A DNA stretch of 64,000 nucleotides from Autumnicola lenta (GCF_031846515.1 NZ_JAVRHO010000003.1:1-64000), one strand, 5' to 3'; positions 16,520-25,391 are shown, counted from the first letter of the stretch. The notes: generated by a model from the letters alone, not told the origin. Translations and numbers: made by a program.

Positions 16520-17302
16520 ATGGATTATAAGAACCTTATCGTAGAAATAGATGAAAACATTTTATATGTGACCATCAACAGGCCTTCTAAATTAAACGCT
16601 TTAAATAAAGATACCATTGCAGAGCTTCATGAAGCTTTTGCCGACGCGAAGGAGGACGAAGAAACTAAAGTGATTATCTTGACCGGAAGCGGGGAAAAAG
16701 CTTTTGTTGCCGGTGCAGACATCAGTGAATTTTCAGATTTCTCTCCCGAAGAAGGGAAGCAATTGGCGGCAGAAGGGCAGGCGAAGCTTTTTGATTACGT
16801 GGCCAACTTTCCAAAGCCCGTAATTGCGGCTATTAATGGCTTTGCCCTTGGGGGCGGACTGGAACTTGCCATGTCGGCACATTTCAGGATCGCCAGTGAC
16901 AATGCAAAAATGGGACTTCCGGAGGTTTCCCTGGGAGTAATCCCGGGTTATGGCGGAACCCAGCGTTTACCACAACTGGTAGGTAAAGGCCGTGCTATGG
17001 AAATGATCATGACTGCCGGGATGATCGATGCCAATCAGGCGCTTCGGTATAACCTCATAAATCATGTGACTGCGCAGGACGAATTAATTGAATTTGCTGA
17101 AGGCATGGCCGCAAAAATCCTGAAGAATTCTTCAGTAGCCATAAGCGCTGCAATAAGGGCGATAAATGCCAACTATGAGGCGGGAGTAAATGGATTTGAA
17201 ACAGAGATTGAAGAATTCGGAAGATGTTTTGGAACCGAAGATTTTGAGGAAGGAACTTCTGCTTTCTTAAGCAAGAGAAAAGCTGACTTTCCTGGAAGAT
17301 AG
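16520..17302 (+). CDS. Enoyl-CoA hydratase/isomerase (crotonase family)
   Basis: 260 aa. Hydrates trans-2-enoyl-CoA in fatty acid or amino acid breakdown. The oxyanion-hole region AFVAGADISEF (near 63-73) and the catalytic glutamates in GGGLELAM and GLPEVSLG followed by PGYGGTQRL are intact, consistent with true hydratase activity. It is followed by a strong intrinsic terminator. No beta-oxidation partners are adjacent. Confidence 0.93.
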   Translation: MDYKNLIVEIDENILYVTINRPSKLNALNKDTIAELHEAFADAKEDEETKVIILTGSGEKAFVAGADISEFSDFSPEEGKQLAAEGQAKLFDYVANFPKPVIAAINGFALGGGLELAMSAHFRIASDNAKMGLPEVSLGVIPGYGGTQRLPQLVGKGRAMEMIMTAGMIDANQALRYNLINHVTAQDELIEFAEGMAAKILKNSSVAISAAIRAINANYEAGVNGFETEIEEFGRCFGTEDFEEGTSAFLSKRKADFPGR

Positions 17303-17323
17303 ATTTCTTTGAAATCGAATATT

Positions 17324-17373
17324 AAATAGGGAATAAATCCATTAATTTGGATTTATTCCCTATTTTTGTTTTT
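17324..17373 (+). terminator. Intrinsic terminator after the enoyl-CoA hydratase gene, abutting the next start codon
   Basis: A perfect 17-bp inverted repeat (AAATAGGGAATAAATCC at 17324-17340 and its complement at 17349-17365) with an 8-nt loop, followed by TTGTTTTT. The next gene's ATG begins at 17374, immediately after the T-run, so the hairpin occupies that gene's whole ribosome-binding region. Confidence 0.9.
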
Positions 17374-18447
17374 ATGGCAGAAGGAGAAATTTTAAAAGGA
17401 AGAGGAGCACAACTCAACGTTCACAACAGGTTTGATGCACACAGCCATGAGACAAGGGACGATTTTCTCAATTATTGTGCTATGGAAGGGGACGAGGCTC
17501 ATGATTCCAAAACTACTTTAATCGAAACTTTTCCGAAGACCATAGTTAATAAAGTAAATAGTCCTGATGTAGGGATGGGCTATTCCTTAAATCCCTACCA
17601 GGGTTGTGAACACGGTTGTATTTATTGCTACGCCCGTAATTCTCACGAATACTGGGGATACAGCGCCGGTCTGGATTTTGAGCAGAAAATCCTGGTAAAA
17701 AGGAATGCCGTTGAGCTACTGGAGAAGAAATTGAGCAGCAGGAGCTGGCAGGCAGAAACCATTGTACTTTCCGGGAATACCGACTGTTATCAACCTATTG
17801 AAAAGAAGCTCAAGATCACGCGGCAATTATTGCAAACTTTTTTAAAGTACCGGCACCCTGTAGGTATAATTACTAAAAATGCCCTCGTCCAAAGGGATAT
17901 TGATATTCTTAAAGAACTCGCTGCAGATAACCTGGTGCATGTGAACCTTTCGGTAACATCTTTACATGAAGAAACCCGCAGAATTCTTGAGCCACGCACG
18001 GCGAGTATTAAAAAACGGCTGGAAACTGTAGAAAAATTATCTGGAGCGAATATCCCGGTAAGTGTAATGATGGCGCCAATAATTCCAGCCATCAATAGTC
18101 ATGAAATTATGCCCTTGGTAAAGGAGGTTGCTGAAAGGGGAGCGCGAAGTGTGGGTTATACCATTGTGAGGTTAAATGGATCGATTGGACAAATTTTTAC
18201 AGATTGGATAAAAAAAGCGCTTCCAGACAGGGCAGAGAAAGTATTGCATCAGATTGAAAATATCCATGGCGGAAGTTTAAATGACAGCCGGTTTGGAACC
18301 CGCATGAAAGGCGAAGGAAAATTTGCTGAACAGGTAGAACAGCAGTTTAAGATCGCCAGGAAAAAATACCTGAAGGATCGAAGTCGGACTCTCTTAAACC
18401 TGGATCTCCACGAGCAGTTTAAAGACGGGCAGCTAAAGCTTTTTTAG
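17374..18447 (+). CDS. PA0069-family radical SAM protein
   Basis: 357 aa. The radical SAM cluster motif CxxxCxxC is in GCEHGCIYCYAR (about residues 79-90), preceded by the family phrase NPYQGC. Relatives are annotated as PA0069-type or spore-photoproduct-lyase-like proteins; the reaction is not established. The ATG at 17374 is preferred because KGRGAQLNVHNRF, the usual beginning of the family, follows within 10 residues, while a longer frame would start inside the upstream terminator. No ribosome-binding site is visible. Confidence 0.88.
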   Translation: MAEGEILKGRGAQLNVHNRFDAHSHETRDDFLNYCAMEGDEAHDSKTTLIETFPKTIVNKVNSPDVGMGYSLNPYQGCEHGCIYCYARNSHEYWGYSAGLDFEQKILVKRNAVELLEKKLSSRSWQAETIVLSGNTDCYQPIEKKLKITRQLLQTFLKYRHPVGIITKNALVQRDIDILKELAADNLVHVNLSVTSLHEETRRILEPRTASIKKRLETVEKLSGANIPVSVMMAPIIPAINSHEIMPLVKEVAERGARSVGYTIVRLNGSIGQIFTDWIKKALPDRAEKVLHQIENIHGGSLNDSRFGTRMKGEGKFAEQVEQQFKIARKKYLKDRSRTLLNLDLHEQFKDGQLKLF

Positions 18448-18510
18448 TTTCCTGTCTATTTTCTACAAAGACTGAAAATTTTAATAACTTAAGCTGAAAT
18501 TAAAGGACCT

Positions 18511-19293
18511 ATGCCTGAATTACCTGAAGTCGCTTATCAAAAGAAGTATGTAGATGCGACCGCGCTGCATAAGGAAGTTGTGAAAATAGATTTTGGTGCA
18601 AAGAAGTTATTCCAATCTTCGCAAAAGGAATTTGAAGATGCTATTTTAAACGAAAAAATCTCCGGAACCCAACAGTTGGGAAAATATCTGCTTTTAAAGA
18701 TAACTTCAGAAAAAGAGTTGGTGCTTCATTTTGGCATGTCCGGAAAAATGGAATTTTATCAGCATGATGAGGTTCCAAAGCATGCCCAGCTTACGCTCTT
18801 TTTTGAAGATGATTCGCGTTTGTCCTTTGTTTGTCCGCGTAAATTCGGAAAAATTTATTTAGCTGAAGGAATAGAAGATTTTCAGAAGAAACATTCTTTA
18901 GGGAATCATGCGCTGGATGTTAAGGAAGAGGAATTTATGGAATTGCTTCAGGATAAAAAAGGAAGTATAAAAAGTGCATTAACAGACCAGCATCTTATTG
19001 CCGGAATTGGTAATTTATATGCAGATGAAATCCTCTTTCAGTGTAAAATTCATCCGAAAACGAGTACGGCAAAGCTTTCTGAAAAAGAGAAGAAGTCTTT
19101 GTTCGAAAAAATGGGAAAAATTCTGAAAAAAGTCATTAAAAGTAAGACTGAAGGTTCAAAACTACCTGAGAGTTACCTCACAAGGCACCGGAAGGAAGGA
19201 GCAGACTGTCCAGATTGTAAAGGCAAGGTGGAGATGATAAAAATTTCCGGGAGAAGCACCTATTTTTGCCCCGATTGCCAGGTTGAAAAATAG
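18511..19293 (+). CDS. Fpg/Nei-family DNA glycosylase
   Basis: 260 aa. Starts MPELPEV, giving the catalytic Pro2 and Glu3 after methionine removal; contains the helix-two-turn-helix phrase LIAGIGNLYADEILF (near 165-179) and a C-terminal zinc finger of four cysteines (CPDCKG ... CPDC). It excises oxidised bases in base-excision repair. Whether it is MutM (8-oxoguanine) or a Nei-like variant is not settled; internal residues diverge from classical MutM. Confidence 0.92.
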   Translation: MPELPEVAYQKKYVDATALHKEVVKIDFGAKKLFQSSQKEFEDAILNEKISGTQQLGKYLLLKITSEKELVLHFGMSGKMEFYQHDEVPKHAQLTLFFEDDSRLSFVCPRKFGKIYLAEGIEDFQKKHSLGNHALDVKEEEFMELLQDKKGSIKSALTDQHLIAGIGNLYADEILFQCKIHPKTSTAKLSEKEKKSLFEKMGKILKKVIKSKTEGSKLPESYLTRHRKEGADCPDCKGKVEMIKISGRSTYFCPDCQVEK

Positions 19294-19348
19294 TTCGCAT
19301 CACCTTTGCAGCAATGACAAAGTAGATTTGGTCCCATAAATTAATGAA

Positions 19349-19372
19349 GGTCGAAAATTGGCAATTTTCATC
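19349..19372 (+). repeat. Interspersed repeat copy with a perfect mini-palindrome
   Basis: GGTCGAAAATTGGCAATTTTC in the convergent gap between the glycosylase and HD genes. Bases 19353-19369 form GAAAATTG-g-CAATTTTC, which could also act as a weak bidirectional hairpin. It belongs to the GTCGAWAATTGSCATTTT family seen elsewhere. Confidence 0.5.
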
Positions 19373-20027
19373 CCTCACCATTCCACTCTTTATAGAATTG
19401 ATCGAGATACAGCTCCATAAATTGATGACGTTCAGCAGCAATTTTGCGGCCGGTTTCTGTGTTCATCCTGTCCTTTAGTAAAAGCAGTTTTTCATAAAAG
19501 TGATTGATGGTAGGTGCATTGGAAGCTTTGTATTCTTCTTTGGTCATGTGGAGGTTCGGTTCAATTTCAGGATCATATAAGCCTCTGCCTTTAAATCCGC
19601 CATAGTTAAAAGTGCGTGCAATTCCAATCGCGCCAATTGCATCCAGCCTGTCTGCGTCCTGTACAATATCCAGCTCTTTAGAACTGAATTTACGGGCTAC
19701 ATTTCCGCCTTTAAAGGAAATGTTTTCGATAATTTTTATCACGTGTTGGATAACTTCCGAAGAAATATTTAGGGATTTCAAAAATTCTTCTGCAATCTTA
19801 GGTCCAACGGTTTCGTCTCCATTATGAAATTTGGAATCTGCAATATCATGTAAAAGCGCTCCTAAAGCGATAACAAGATTATCAGCATTCTCTCCCCGGG
19901 CGATAAGTTTTGCGTTATTAAAAACCCGTTGAATGTGAAACCAGTCATGGCCACCTTCGGCACCTTTTAGAGTTTCTTTTACAAATACTGTGGTATTTTC
20001 TATAATTCCGGTTTCTTGTGAGGTCAT
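19368..20027 (-). CDS. HD-domain metal-dependent phosphohydrolase
   Basis: 219 aa. The HD motif is complete: HDWFHIQRV (first His and Asp, about 29-37), LLHDIADSKFHNG (His-Asp pair near 58-59) and the later aspartate in IVQDADRLDAIGA (near 117). Domain organisation resembles YedJ-type hydrolases acting on nucleotides or other phosphoesters; the substrate is unknown. Its 3' end converges on the DNA glycosylase gene. Confidence 0.9.
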   Translation of the reverse strand: MTSQETGIIENTTVFVKETLKGAEGGHDWFHIQRVFNNAKLIARGENADNLVIALGALLHDIADSKFHNGDETVGPKIAEEFLKSLNISSEVIQHVIKIIENISFKGGNVARKFSSKELDIVQDADRLDAIGAIGIARTFNYGGFKGRGLYDPEIEPNLHMTKEEYKASNAPTINHFYEKLLLLKDRMNTETGRKIAAERHQFMELYLDQFYKEWNGEG

Positions 20028-20040
20028 TAATTTGTGTTAC

Positions 20041-20071
20041 AAACCTCATAGGTTTTTAAATCTTGAGGTTT
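20041..20071. repeat. Degraded member of the palindromic repeat family
   Basis: AAACCTCATAGGTTTTTAAA continuing to TGAGGTTT. The outer 8-bp arms still pair and the inner part has diverged from the perfect copy at 7323-7355. Confidence 0.5.
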
Positions 20072-20091
20072 AGCGGGTTAGTAAAAGAATC

Positions 20092-20823
20092 TTATTTAAT
20101 ATCTGAAATAATTGTTCGCTCCACCAGCGCAATCAGGCTGTCTGGATCGTCTGAAGATACAGGGATGGGCTTATGTACTTTTAATTTAAAATGCACGCCC
20201 AGGCCTAAAGGAAAAAGTCCGTGCTGAAACAGCTTCCAGGAATTGTTAATAGTAAGTGGTACTACCATTGCATCTGGCATTTTTTTAAAAAGTATCTGCA
20301 TACCTCGTACAGCAAACTTTTTAGGATGACCGGTGCGGCTCCTGGTACCTTCAGGAAAAATAACGGCAGATCTGTTGGTCTCCTTAAGATAATCAGCAAA
20401 TTTGCCCATTTTCGTTAAAGATTCCCGCGGATTCTTACGATCTATAAGAACCGAGCCGCCGTGTCTTAAATTGAAGGAAATACCTGGAATTCCTTTTCCT
20501 AATTCCTTTTTACTAACAAATTTTGGATGATGATCCCTTAAATACCATATTATAAGGGGAATGTCATACATTCCCTGGTGGTTAGCCACAAAAATGCAGG
20601 GTTTTTCCACCGGAATATCGTGGGAATTCTCAAAACTGAAACGGGCTCCCGTTACATCCAGGCACCTCATCAGGAAGAAGTTAAAAATGTCCACACTTTT
20701 CTTGTGAGCATAGTACCCTCCCAGTTTTAAAGAAATCCATTGGATAAGATGAAAGACTGCAAGAGTTATAAAAAAGAAAATATAGCTTATTACCGAAAGC
20801 GGATAAGAAAGTATTTTTTTCAT
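20092..20823 (-). CDS. plsC: 1-acyl-sn-glycerol-3-phosphate acyltransferase
   Basis: 243 aa inner-membrane enzyme converting lysophosphatidic acid to phosphatidic acid. N-terminal hydrophobic region (8-33), catalytic HxxxxD in NHQGMYD (near 80-86), and the substrate motif FPEGTRSR (near 156-163). A paralogous acyltransferase acting on other lipids (for example ornithine lipids) cannot be excluded. Confidence 0.92.
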   Translation of the reverse strand: MKKILSYPLSVISYIFFFITLAVFHLIQWISLKLGGYYAHKKSVDIFNFFLMRCLDVTGARFSFENSHDIPVEKPCIFVANHQGMYDIPLIIWYLRDHHPKFVSKKELGKGIPGISFNLRHGGSVLIDRKNPRESLTKMGKFADYLKETNRSAVIFPEGTRSRTGHPKKFAVRGMQILFKKMPDAMVVPLTINNSWKLFQHGLFPLGLGVHFKLKVHKPIPVSSDDPDSLIALVERTIISDIK

Positions 20824-20840
20824 TAGAATGTTTAAAACGA

Positions 20841-20848
20841 CAAAAATA
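20841..20848 (-). promoter_or_regulatory. Candidate -7 element for plsC
   Basis: CAAAAATA reads TATTTTTG on the minus strand and matches TAnnTTTG, 18 bp before the ATG. Confidence 0.4.
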
Positions 20849-20973
20849 TGGTTTTAAACCTACACCGGGCAAGTAGAGATTACTCTTATGTGGTAATTAT
20901 CTTTGGTTCTACTGTAGTAAATGTAAGATGTGACTTAGCAGTAAAGGTTACGTCTCTTCATTGAAGAAAAATA

Positions 20974-21008
20974 AAAAAACCGTTCAGAAAAAAAATCCAA
21001 ACGGTTTT
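20974..21008 (-). terminator. Terminator of the bacilliredoxin gene
   Basis: AAAACCGTT / AACGGTTTT stem of 9 bp with a T-rich 15-nt loop; on the minus strand it continues into TTTTTTTAT. It lies just after the stop at 21030. Confidence 0.8.
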
Positions 21009-21029
21009 AAAATTCTTTTTTAAAAAATA

Positions 21030-21440
21030 TTAGCAGAACTCGTTATAAGCTCCTGTAAGATTTTCTGCGATCATTTCTGCAGGGCGTCCTTCAATATGAT
21101 GGCGCTCCAACATGTGAACCAGCTCCCCGTCTTTGTAAAGTGCCATAGATGGCGAAGAGGGAGGGAAAGGAACCATATAACCACGGGCTCTGTCTGTAGC
21201 TTCTTTGTCTACACCGGCAAATACAGTATATAAATTATCTGGTTTTTTCGCATTTTGTAAAGACATCCTTGCGCCCGGACGAGCGTTAGCCGCAGCACAA
21301 CCGCATACCGAATTAACTATTACTAAAGTAGTCCCTTCTTTCTTCATTGCTGCATCAACTTCTTCTACAGTATGTAATTCTTCAAAACCTATATTGGTAA
21401 GGTCTTCTCGCATTGGTTTTACTAAATCTGCTGGATACAT
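21030..21440 (-). CDS. BrxA/BrxB-family bacilliredoxin
   Basis: 136 aa. Thioredoxin-like protein with a CGC active site (Cys46 and Cys48 in VNSVCGCAAANARPGA). Family members remove bacillithiol from proteins or act as disulfide isomerases; many Bacteroidota carry one, presumably tied to bacillithiol or related thiols. Single-gene unit with its own terminator and promoter candidate. Confidence 0.93.
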   Translation of the reverse strand: MYPADLVKPMREDLTNIGFEELHTVEEVDAAMKKEGTTLVIVNSVCGCAAANARPGARMSLQNAKKPDNLYTVFAGVDKEATDRARGYMVPFPPSSPSMALYKDGELVHMLERHHIEGRPAEMIAENLTGAYNEFC

Positions 21441-21475
21441 ATATTACTATTTTATATTAAACTAATTATGAGCAA

Positions 21476-21483
21476 CAAAGATA
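21476..21483 (-). promoter_or_regulatory. Candidate -7 element for the bacilliredoxin gene
   Basis: CAAAGATA reads TATCTTTG on the minus strand, a good TAnnTTTG match about 36 bp before the ATG. Confidence 0.5.
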
Positions 21484-21595
21484 CCAAATATTGTTCACGT
21501 GAGCATATCTCAAATTCCTATTGACGAATAGGTTGAATTTATATATCAATCAGCTTTTCTGGATCATGGGCGGGTTCTAAACTTCTATAAAATAG

Positions 21596-21603
21596 TATCT
21601 TTG
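21596..21603 (+). promoter_or_regulatory. Candidate -7 element for the J-domain gene
   Basis: TATCTTTG, 21 bp before the ATG at 21625. It is the same octamer as in the divergent bacilliredoxin promoter. Confidence 0.5.
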
Positions 21604-21624
21604 CATTTTTAAAAGAAATTCTTC

Positions 21625-22368
21625 ATGATTAAATGGTTTGCGGCCCTACTTGGCTTCATGTATTTCAGGTTTGCAGGTGCGGTCCTGGGTTTTATACTAG
21701 GAACTATTCTCGATAATTATATTCGTTCCAGCGGGGGACTAATGGAGGGCATGTTTGGCGGCGAACAGAAAAAAAATACAGTTTCTCCGGGAGATTTCGA
21801 ACTTAATCTGCTTTCGCTGTGTGCACTGGTTATTAAGGCCGACGGACAGGTTTCGCAAAGGGAACTTGATTATGTGCGCTCCTATTTTGTAAGTTCCTAT
21901 GGTAAGGAACGGGCAAATGCCACGTTCAGGACTTTTAATGATGTTATTAAAAACAGGGAGCTTTCGTCTGCCAGGATTGGGCAGTACCTGGCGCAACGCA
22001 CAAAATATCCCACCAGACTTCAAATCACGCACTTTCTCTTCGGAATAGCCCAGGCAGATGGTACTGTGAGCGAAGCTGAAACCAGGATCATTCAGGAAAT
22101 AGCCGGATATCTCCGTATAAGCAGAATGGATTTTGAAAGTATTAAAGCGATGTTCTTTAAAAAGACAGCGGAAAGTGCTTATAAAATTCTTGAAATCGAC
22201 AAGAGCGCTACAGATGCTGAAGTAAAAAAAGCTTTTAGGACCATGGCTAAAAAATACCACCCCGATAAACTGGGCCATATGGACGAAGCCTATCGCAAGG
22301 GAGCCGAAGAAAAATTCCGGAAAGTACAGGAAGCCTACGAACAAATCCAGAAGGAGCGGGGAATGTAA
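21625..22368 (+). CDS. DjlA-like co-chaperone (TerB-like domain plus J domain)
   Basis: 247 aa. An N-terminal hydrophobic segment with glycines (about 5-30, FAGAVLGFILGTILD) resembles the DjlA membrane anchor; then a TerB-like helical domain (about 55-165) and a C-terminal J domain (about 185-247) with the HPD tripeptide in KKYHPDKLGH. It should stimulate DnaK ATPase at the membrane. It converges with a TonB receptor gene with only 1 bp between stops. Confidence 0.92.
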   Translation: MIKWFAALLGFMYFRFAGAVLGFILGTILDNYIRSSGGLMEGMFGGEQKKNTVSPGDFELNLLSLCALVIKADGQVSQRELDYVRSYFVSSYGKERANATFRTFNDVIKNRELSSARIGQYLAQRTKYPTRLQITHFLFGIAQADGTVSEAETRIIQEIAGYLRISRMDFESIKAMFFKKTAESAYKILEIDKSATDAEVKKAFRTMAKKYHPDKLGHMDEAYRKGAEEKFRKVQEAYEQIQKERGM

Positions 22369-22369
22369 C

Positions 22370-24634
22370 TTAAAAGTTATACTTAAGGTTCAACATTATA
22401 TTCCGGCCGGGGCTGCTCACATTAAATGCCCTTAAAATGGACATATGGTCAACATAATTTTCATTTAAAGCATTGTAAGCGGTAATACCTGTTTCCAGGT
22501 GATGATTTTCGAAATAGAATTTTTTACTTAAGCCCAGGTTCAGCAAGGTGTAACCAGCTGTAGTCTCTTCATTTAACCCGGCCCTGTTTTGATCACTTAT
22601 CATCCTGAGTTTTGTAAAAGCATAAAGTGATTTATCCTTTAAACCGAAATACCCCAATTCCAGGTTAAAATTATCCGGAGGGATAAAACTAAGGTTCCGG
22701 TTACTTTTAAGGTCTTCTGCACGTACAAATGCGCCCGAAAATTTAGTCACCAGTCTTTGGCTATCAAACCAGCTGTTTTTCAGGTTAAATTCAGCTCCGT
22801 ACAAAAATGCGTTTGTTTGCAGGTAAGACCATACTTCAAGGTTTTCTTCCGGAATAGTTTCCGTAGTCGACGTGAAATAAATGTAATTGTTCACTTTACT
22901 TCCAAAAGCTGAAAAAACACCTTCAAACCATTTATTCCGGTAGGTATAGTTTATATCAGCTTGCACGCTTTGTTCCCTGCCAAATCCATCATTACCTTTT
23001 TCAAAGCGACTTGTGCCGGGATGTGGGCCATTGGAGAACAATTCTGCAAGGTCTGGTGCTCTGAACCCGGTGGAGAAATTCAGTTTTAACTGATTTTTCT
23101 GGTCAAAATTTTTTGTGGCACCAATAGATCCTGTAAGCCCGTTAAATGTCCTGGTCAGTTTCCGGTTATCGGGATTGCCCGGTAAGATAAATTCATCCTC
23201 AATTAATTCCGTCGAACCCGCATCTGCAGTTACTTTACGAAAATCGTAACGCAGTGCTCCCTGGAAGTACCAGGAATTTAGTTCCAGACTCGCGAGATAA
23301 TACAGGCCACTTTCAAAAACATCGGCATCGGGTATTAAAAATTCCTGCGAGTCTTTAATGTTTCGGGTTTTTACAAAACTTCCCTGTGTCCCAAAGCTGT
23401 GATCTATTTTTCCCCCGTTTAAACTTATCCGGGCATTTAAAAATGTGTGGTTTTGTTGTAACCCTAGATCCACCAGGTCATAATCTTGTTCAATTTCCTT
23501 ACGAATATTAGAGTGGTGGGAAAGGTGCAGGGAAGTTTTCAGGTCCTTATGCTGTGTATTTTGATTGTAAGACAGCAAATAATCTTCTACCTTCTGAAAA
23601 GGCAATTGCATCTCCCTGTCATTTCTGGTGGTAGCCAGGCTTTTGCTCTCCTGCATTTCTTCATCCAGAATGATCCCCAGCTTTTGATCATTGTAGGAAA
23701 ATGACAGTTTGTTCTGAAAATGTTCCCCTTCAATTCCGGTATGTATCCTTAGGGTTTTTGTGTTAAACCTGCTATTTCCAATTATCCTGTTATTGCCGTT
23801 CTTATAGTCGGCATGGTTCTCGTAAGCCAGGTCTGCGGCGAAAAATATCCCGTTAGTAAGCATTTTTCCAATGGAGCCGTAAGTTCTTATTCCGTTTGAA
23901 ATACTGTTAAAAGTAGTCCCAATATCCCCGGAAATTTTATTCGATTCTTTGTAAAATTCGTCATCATGGGTTAGTAATACACCTCCCAGTGCTCCAGAGC
24001 CATATAAAACCGAAGCCGGACCTTTAATCACATCTACCTTCTTTACACCCAAATCGTTAATACCCAATCCATGGTCTGCGCCCCACTGGTGATTTTCCAG
24101 TTTGTTTCCCTGGTAAATGGTGACTATCCGGGAGAATCCCAGGCCGCGTATAAACGGCTTAACAATTCCCTGTCCAAATTCGGCCCCATAGACTCCCGGG
24201 ACTTCTCTTAAACTGCCCATCATCCCGCTGGGATTACCTTTTGATACTATGCCCTGCATATCTATACTGGAGATATTATATGGAGTCCTTCGGGTGAGTC
24301 CGGTCTGGGTATCTACGATAATAACTTCATTTAAATGAGATTGGAGTTCAAGTTCCAGGGTTTCTTCAATTGTACCGTTAGCGATTATAATGACCTGTTC
24401 TTCTAAACTTTTGTAGCCAATAGAACTGACTTTTACCTGATGCTTTCCAGCGGGAATATTTTTAAGCATAAAATCTCCATTTTCGTCTGCGGTAGTTCCC
24501 TTGCTTAAACTTTCAATATAAATCGTGGCAAATGATACGGGTGATCCTTCGTTTACTACTTTTCCTGAAAAGTGCCCCTCCTGGGCCCAGGTAATAACAC
24601 AAGTTAATAAAGTTATACACGTTAGTAATTTCAT
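22370..24634 (-). CDS. TonB-dependent outer-membrane receptor, probably for a metal
   Basis: 754 aa. Signal peptide (about 1-17), a carboxypeptidase-like regulatory domain (20-95), plug (about 115-225, with VIKGPASVLYGSGALGG), then a 22-strand barrel ending NLKYNF. The plug phrase FIRGLGFSRIVTIYQG followed by WGADHG resembles the ZnuD group of metal receptors. It is divergent from an MntR/DtxR-type regulator and a ZIP transporter, with a palindromic operator between, so uptake of a divalent metal (Mn, Fe or Zn) or its chelate is the best inference. The exact substrate is not readable. Confidence 0.9.
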   Translation of the reverse strand: MKLLTCITLLTCVITWAQEGHFSGKVVNEGSPVSFATIYIESLSKGTTADENGDFMLKNIPAGKHQVKVSSIGYKSLEEQVIIIANGTIEETLELELQSHLNEVIIVDTQTGLTRRTPYNISSIDMQGIVSKGNPSGMMGSLREVPGVYGAEFGQGIVKPFIRGLGFSRIVTIYQGNKLENHQWGADHGLGINDLGVKKVDVIKGPASVLYGSGALGGVLLTHDDEFYKESNKISGDIGTTFNSISNGIRTYGSIGKMLTNGIFFAADLAYENHADYKNGNNRIIGNSRFNTKTLRIHTGIEGEHFQNKLSFSYNDQKLGIILDEEMQESKSLATTRNDREMQLPFQKVEDYLLSYNQNTQHKDLKTSLHLSHHSNIRKEIEQDYDLVDLGLQQNHTFLNARISLNGGKIDHSFGTQGSFVKTRNIKDSQEFLIPDADVFESGLYYLASLELNSWYFQGALRYDFRKVTADAGSTELIEDEFILPGNPDNRKLTRTFNGLTGSIGATKNFDQKNQLKLNFSTGFRAPDLAELFSNGPHPGTSRFEKGNDGFGREQSVQADINYTYRNKWFEGVFSAFGSKVNNYIYFTSTTETIPEENLEVWSYLQTNAFLYGAEFNLKNSWFDSQRLVTKFSGAFVRAEDLKSNRNLSFIPPDNFNLELGYFGLKDKSLYAFTKLRMISDQNRAGLNEETTAGYTLLNLGLSKKFYFENHHLETGITAYNALNENYVDHMSILRAFNVSSPGRNIMLNLKYNF

Positions 24635-24648
24635 ATCTAGGATTTTGT

Positions 24649-24664
24649 CAAATGTACAAATATA
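24649..24664 (-). promoter_or_regulatory. Two overlapping-range -7 candidates for the TonB receptor
   Basis: CAAATGTA (24649-24656) and CAAATATA (24657-24664) both read as TAnnTTTG on the minus strand, 15-30 bp before the receptor ATG. The palindrome at 24666 lies directly upstream, in the spacer expected for RNA polymerase binding. Confidence 0.45.
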
Positions 24665-24665
24665 A

Positions 24666-24681
24666 TTTAGACAAGTCTAAA
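24666..24681. promoter_or_regulatory. Palindromic operator candidate for the MntR/DtxR-type regulator
   Basis: TTTAGACaaGTCTAAA, a perfect 7+2+7 palindrome centred in the 99-bp gap between the TonB receptor (minus) and the regulator gene (plus). It overlaps the region just upstream of both -7 candidates. Size and symmetry suit a DtxR/MntR dimer. Confidence 0.65.
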
Positions 24682-24706
24682 AATAGGATTTATAGATTTA
24701 AAAATG

Positions 24707-24714
24707 TAATTTTG
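24707..24714 (+). promoter_or_regulatory. Candidate -7 element for the metal regulator gene
   Basis: TAATTTTG matches TAnnTTTG, 20 bp before the ATG at 24734 and 26 bp downstream of the palindrome. Confidence 0.45.
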
Positions 24715-24733
24715 GAATACGTAAATATTTGTT

Positions 24734-25390
24734 ATGTTTAGCCTTTCTGAAGAAAATTACTTAAAAGCTATTTTCCACCTTGAACGCTCTTATAAAACAG
24801 GAGTTAGTACAAATGCTTTGGCAGAAGAGATGGAAACTAAAGCCTCTTCTGTAACAGACATGATTAAAAAACTTTCAGGAAAGAAACTGGTCAATTACCG
24901 TAAATATCAGGGGGTAAGACTAAGTGAATTAGGAAGAGAGACTGCTATAGAAGTGATTAGAAAACATCGATTATGGGAGTATTTCCTGGTGGAGAAGCTG
25001 GGTTTCCAGTGGGACGAGGTGCATGACATAGCAGAGCAACTGGAGCATATAAAATCTGAAAAACTTATTAGCCAGCTCGATAAGTTTTTAGGTTTCCCAA
25101 AAAGGGATCCTCATGGCGATCCCATTCCCGATGCCCAGGGGAAATTTGCGGTGGCCAATAAGATCCTGCTATCAGAGCTGGAAAAAGAAAAAATGGGGAT
25201 CTGTGTGGGTGTTAAAGACTCTTCAGTAGATTTTTTACGTTTTCTGGATAAAAATAATATTGCCCTGGGAAAAGAGATAAAAGTTTTGGAAAAGGAAACC
25301 TTCGATGGATCTATGCTTGTACTAATCGAAAATAATGAACTGCGAATTTCCCAGATCGTTTCTAACAATCTTTATATAAAAACAAATTAG
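24734..25390 (+). CDS. MntR/DtxR-family metal-dependent transcriptional regulator
   Basis: 218 aa. N-terminal winged helix (about 1-60, TNALAEEMETKASSVTDMIKKL), dimerisation/metal domain (about 65-140, containing HRLWEYFLVEKLGF and EVHDIAEQLEHI, whose Glu and His residues are typical ligands), and a C-terminal FeoA/SH3-like domain (about 145-218). It senses Mn2+ or Fe2+ and represses uptake genes. The ZIP gene begins 1 bp after its stop, so they form an operon likely autoregulated through the palindrome upstream. Confidence 0.92.
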   Translation: MFSLSEENYLKAIFHLERSYKTGVSTNALAEEMETKASSVTDMIKKLSGKKLVNYRKYQGVRLSELGRETAIEVIRKHRLWEYFLVEKLGFQWDEVHDIAEQLEHIKSEKLISQLDKFLGFPKRDPHGDPIPDAQGKFAVANKILLSELEKEKMGICVGVKDSSVDFLRFLDKNNIALGKEIKVLEKETFDGSMLVLIENNELRISQIVSNNLYIKTN

Positions 25391-25391
25391 A

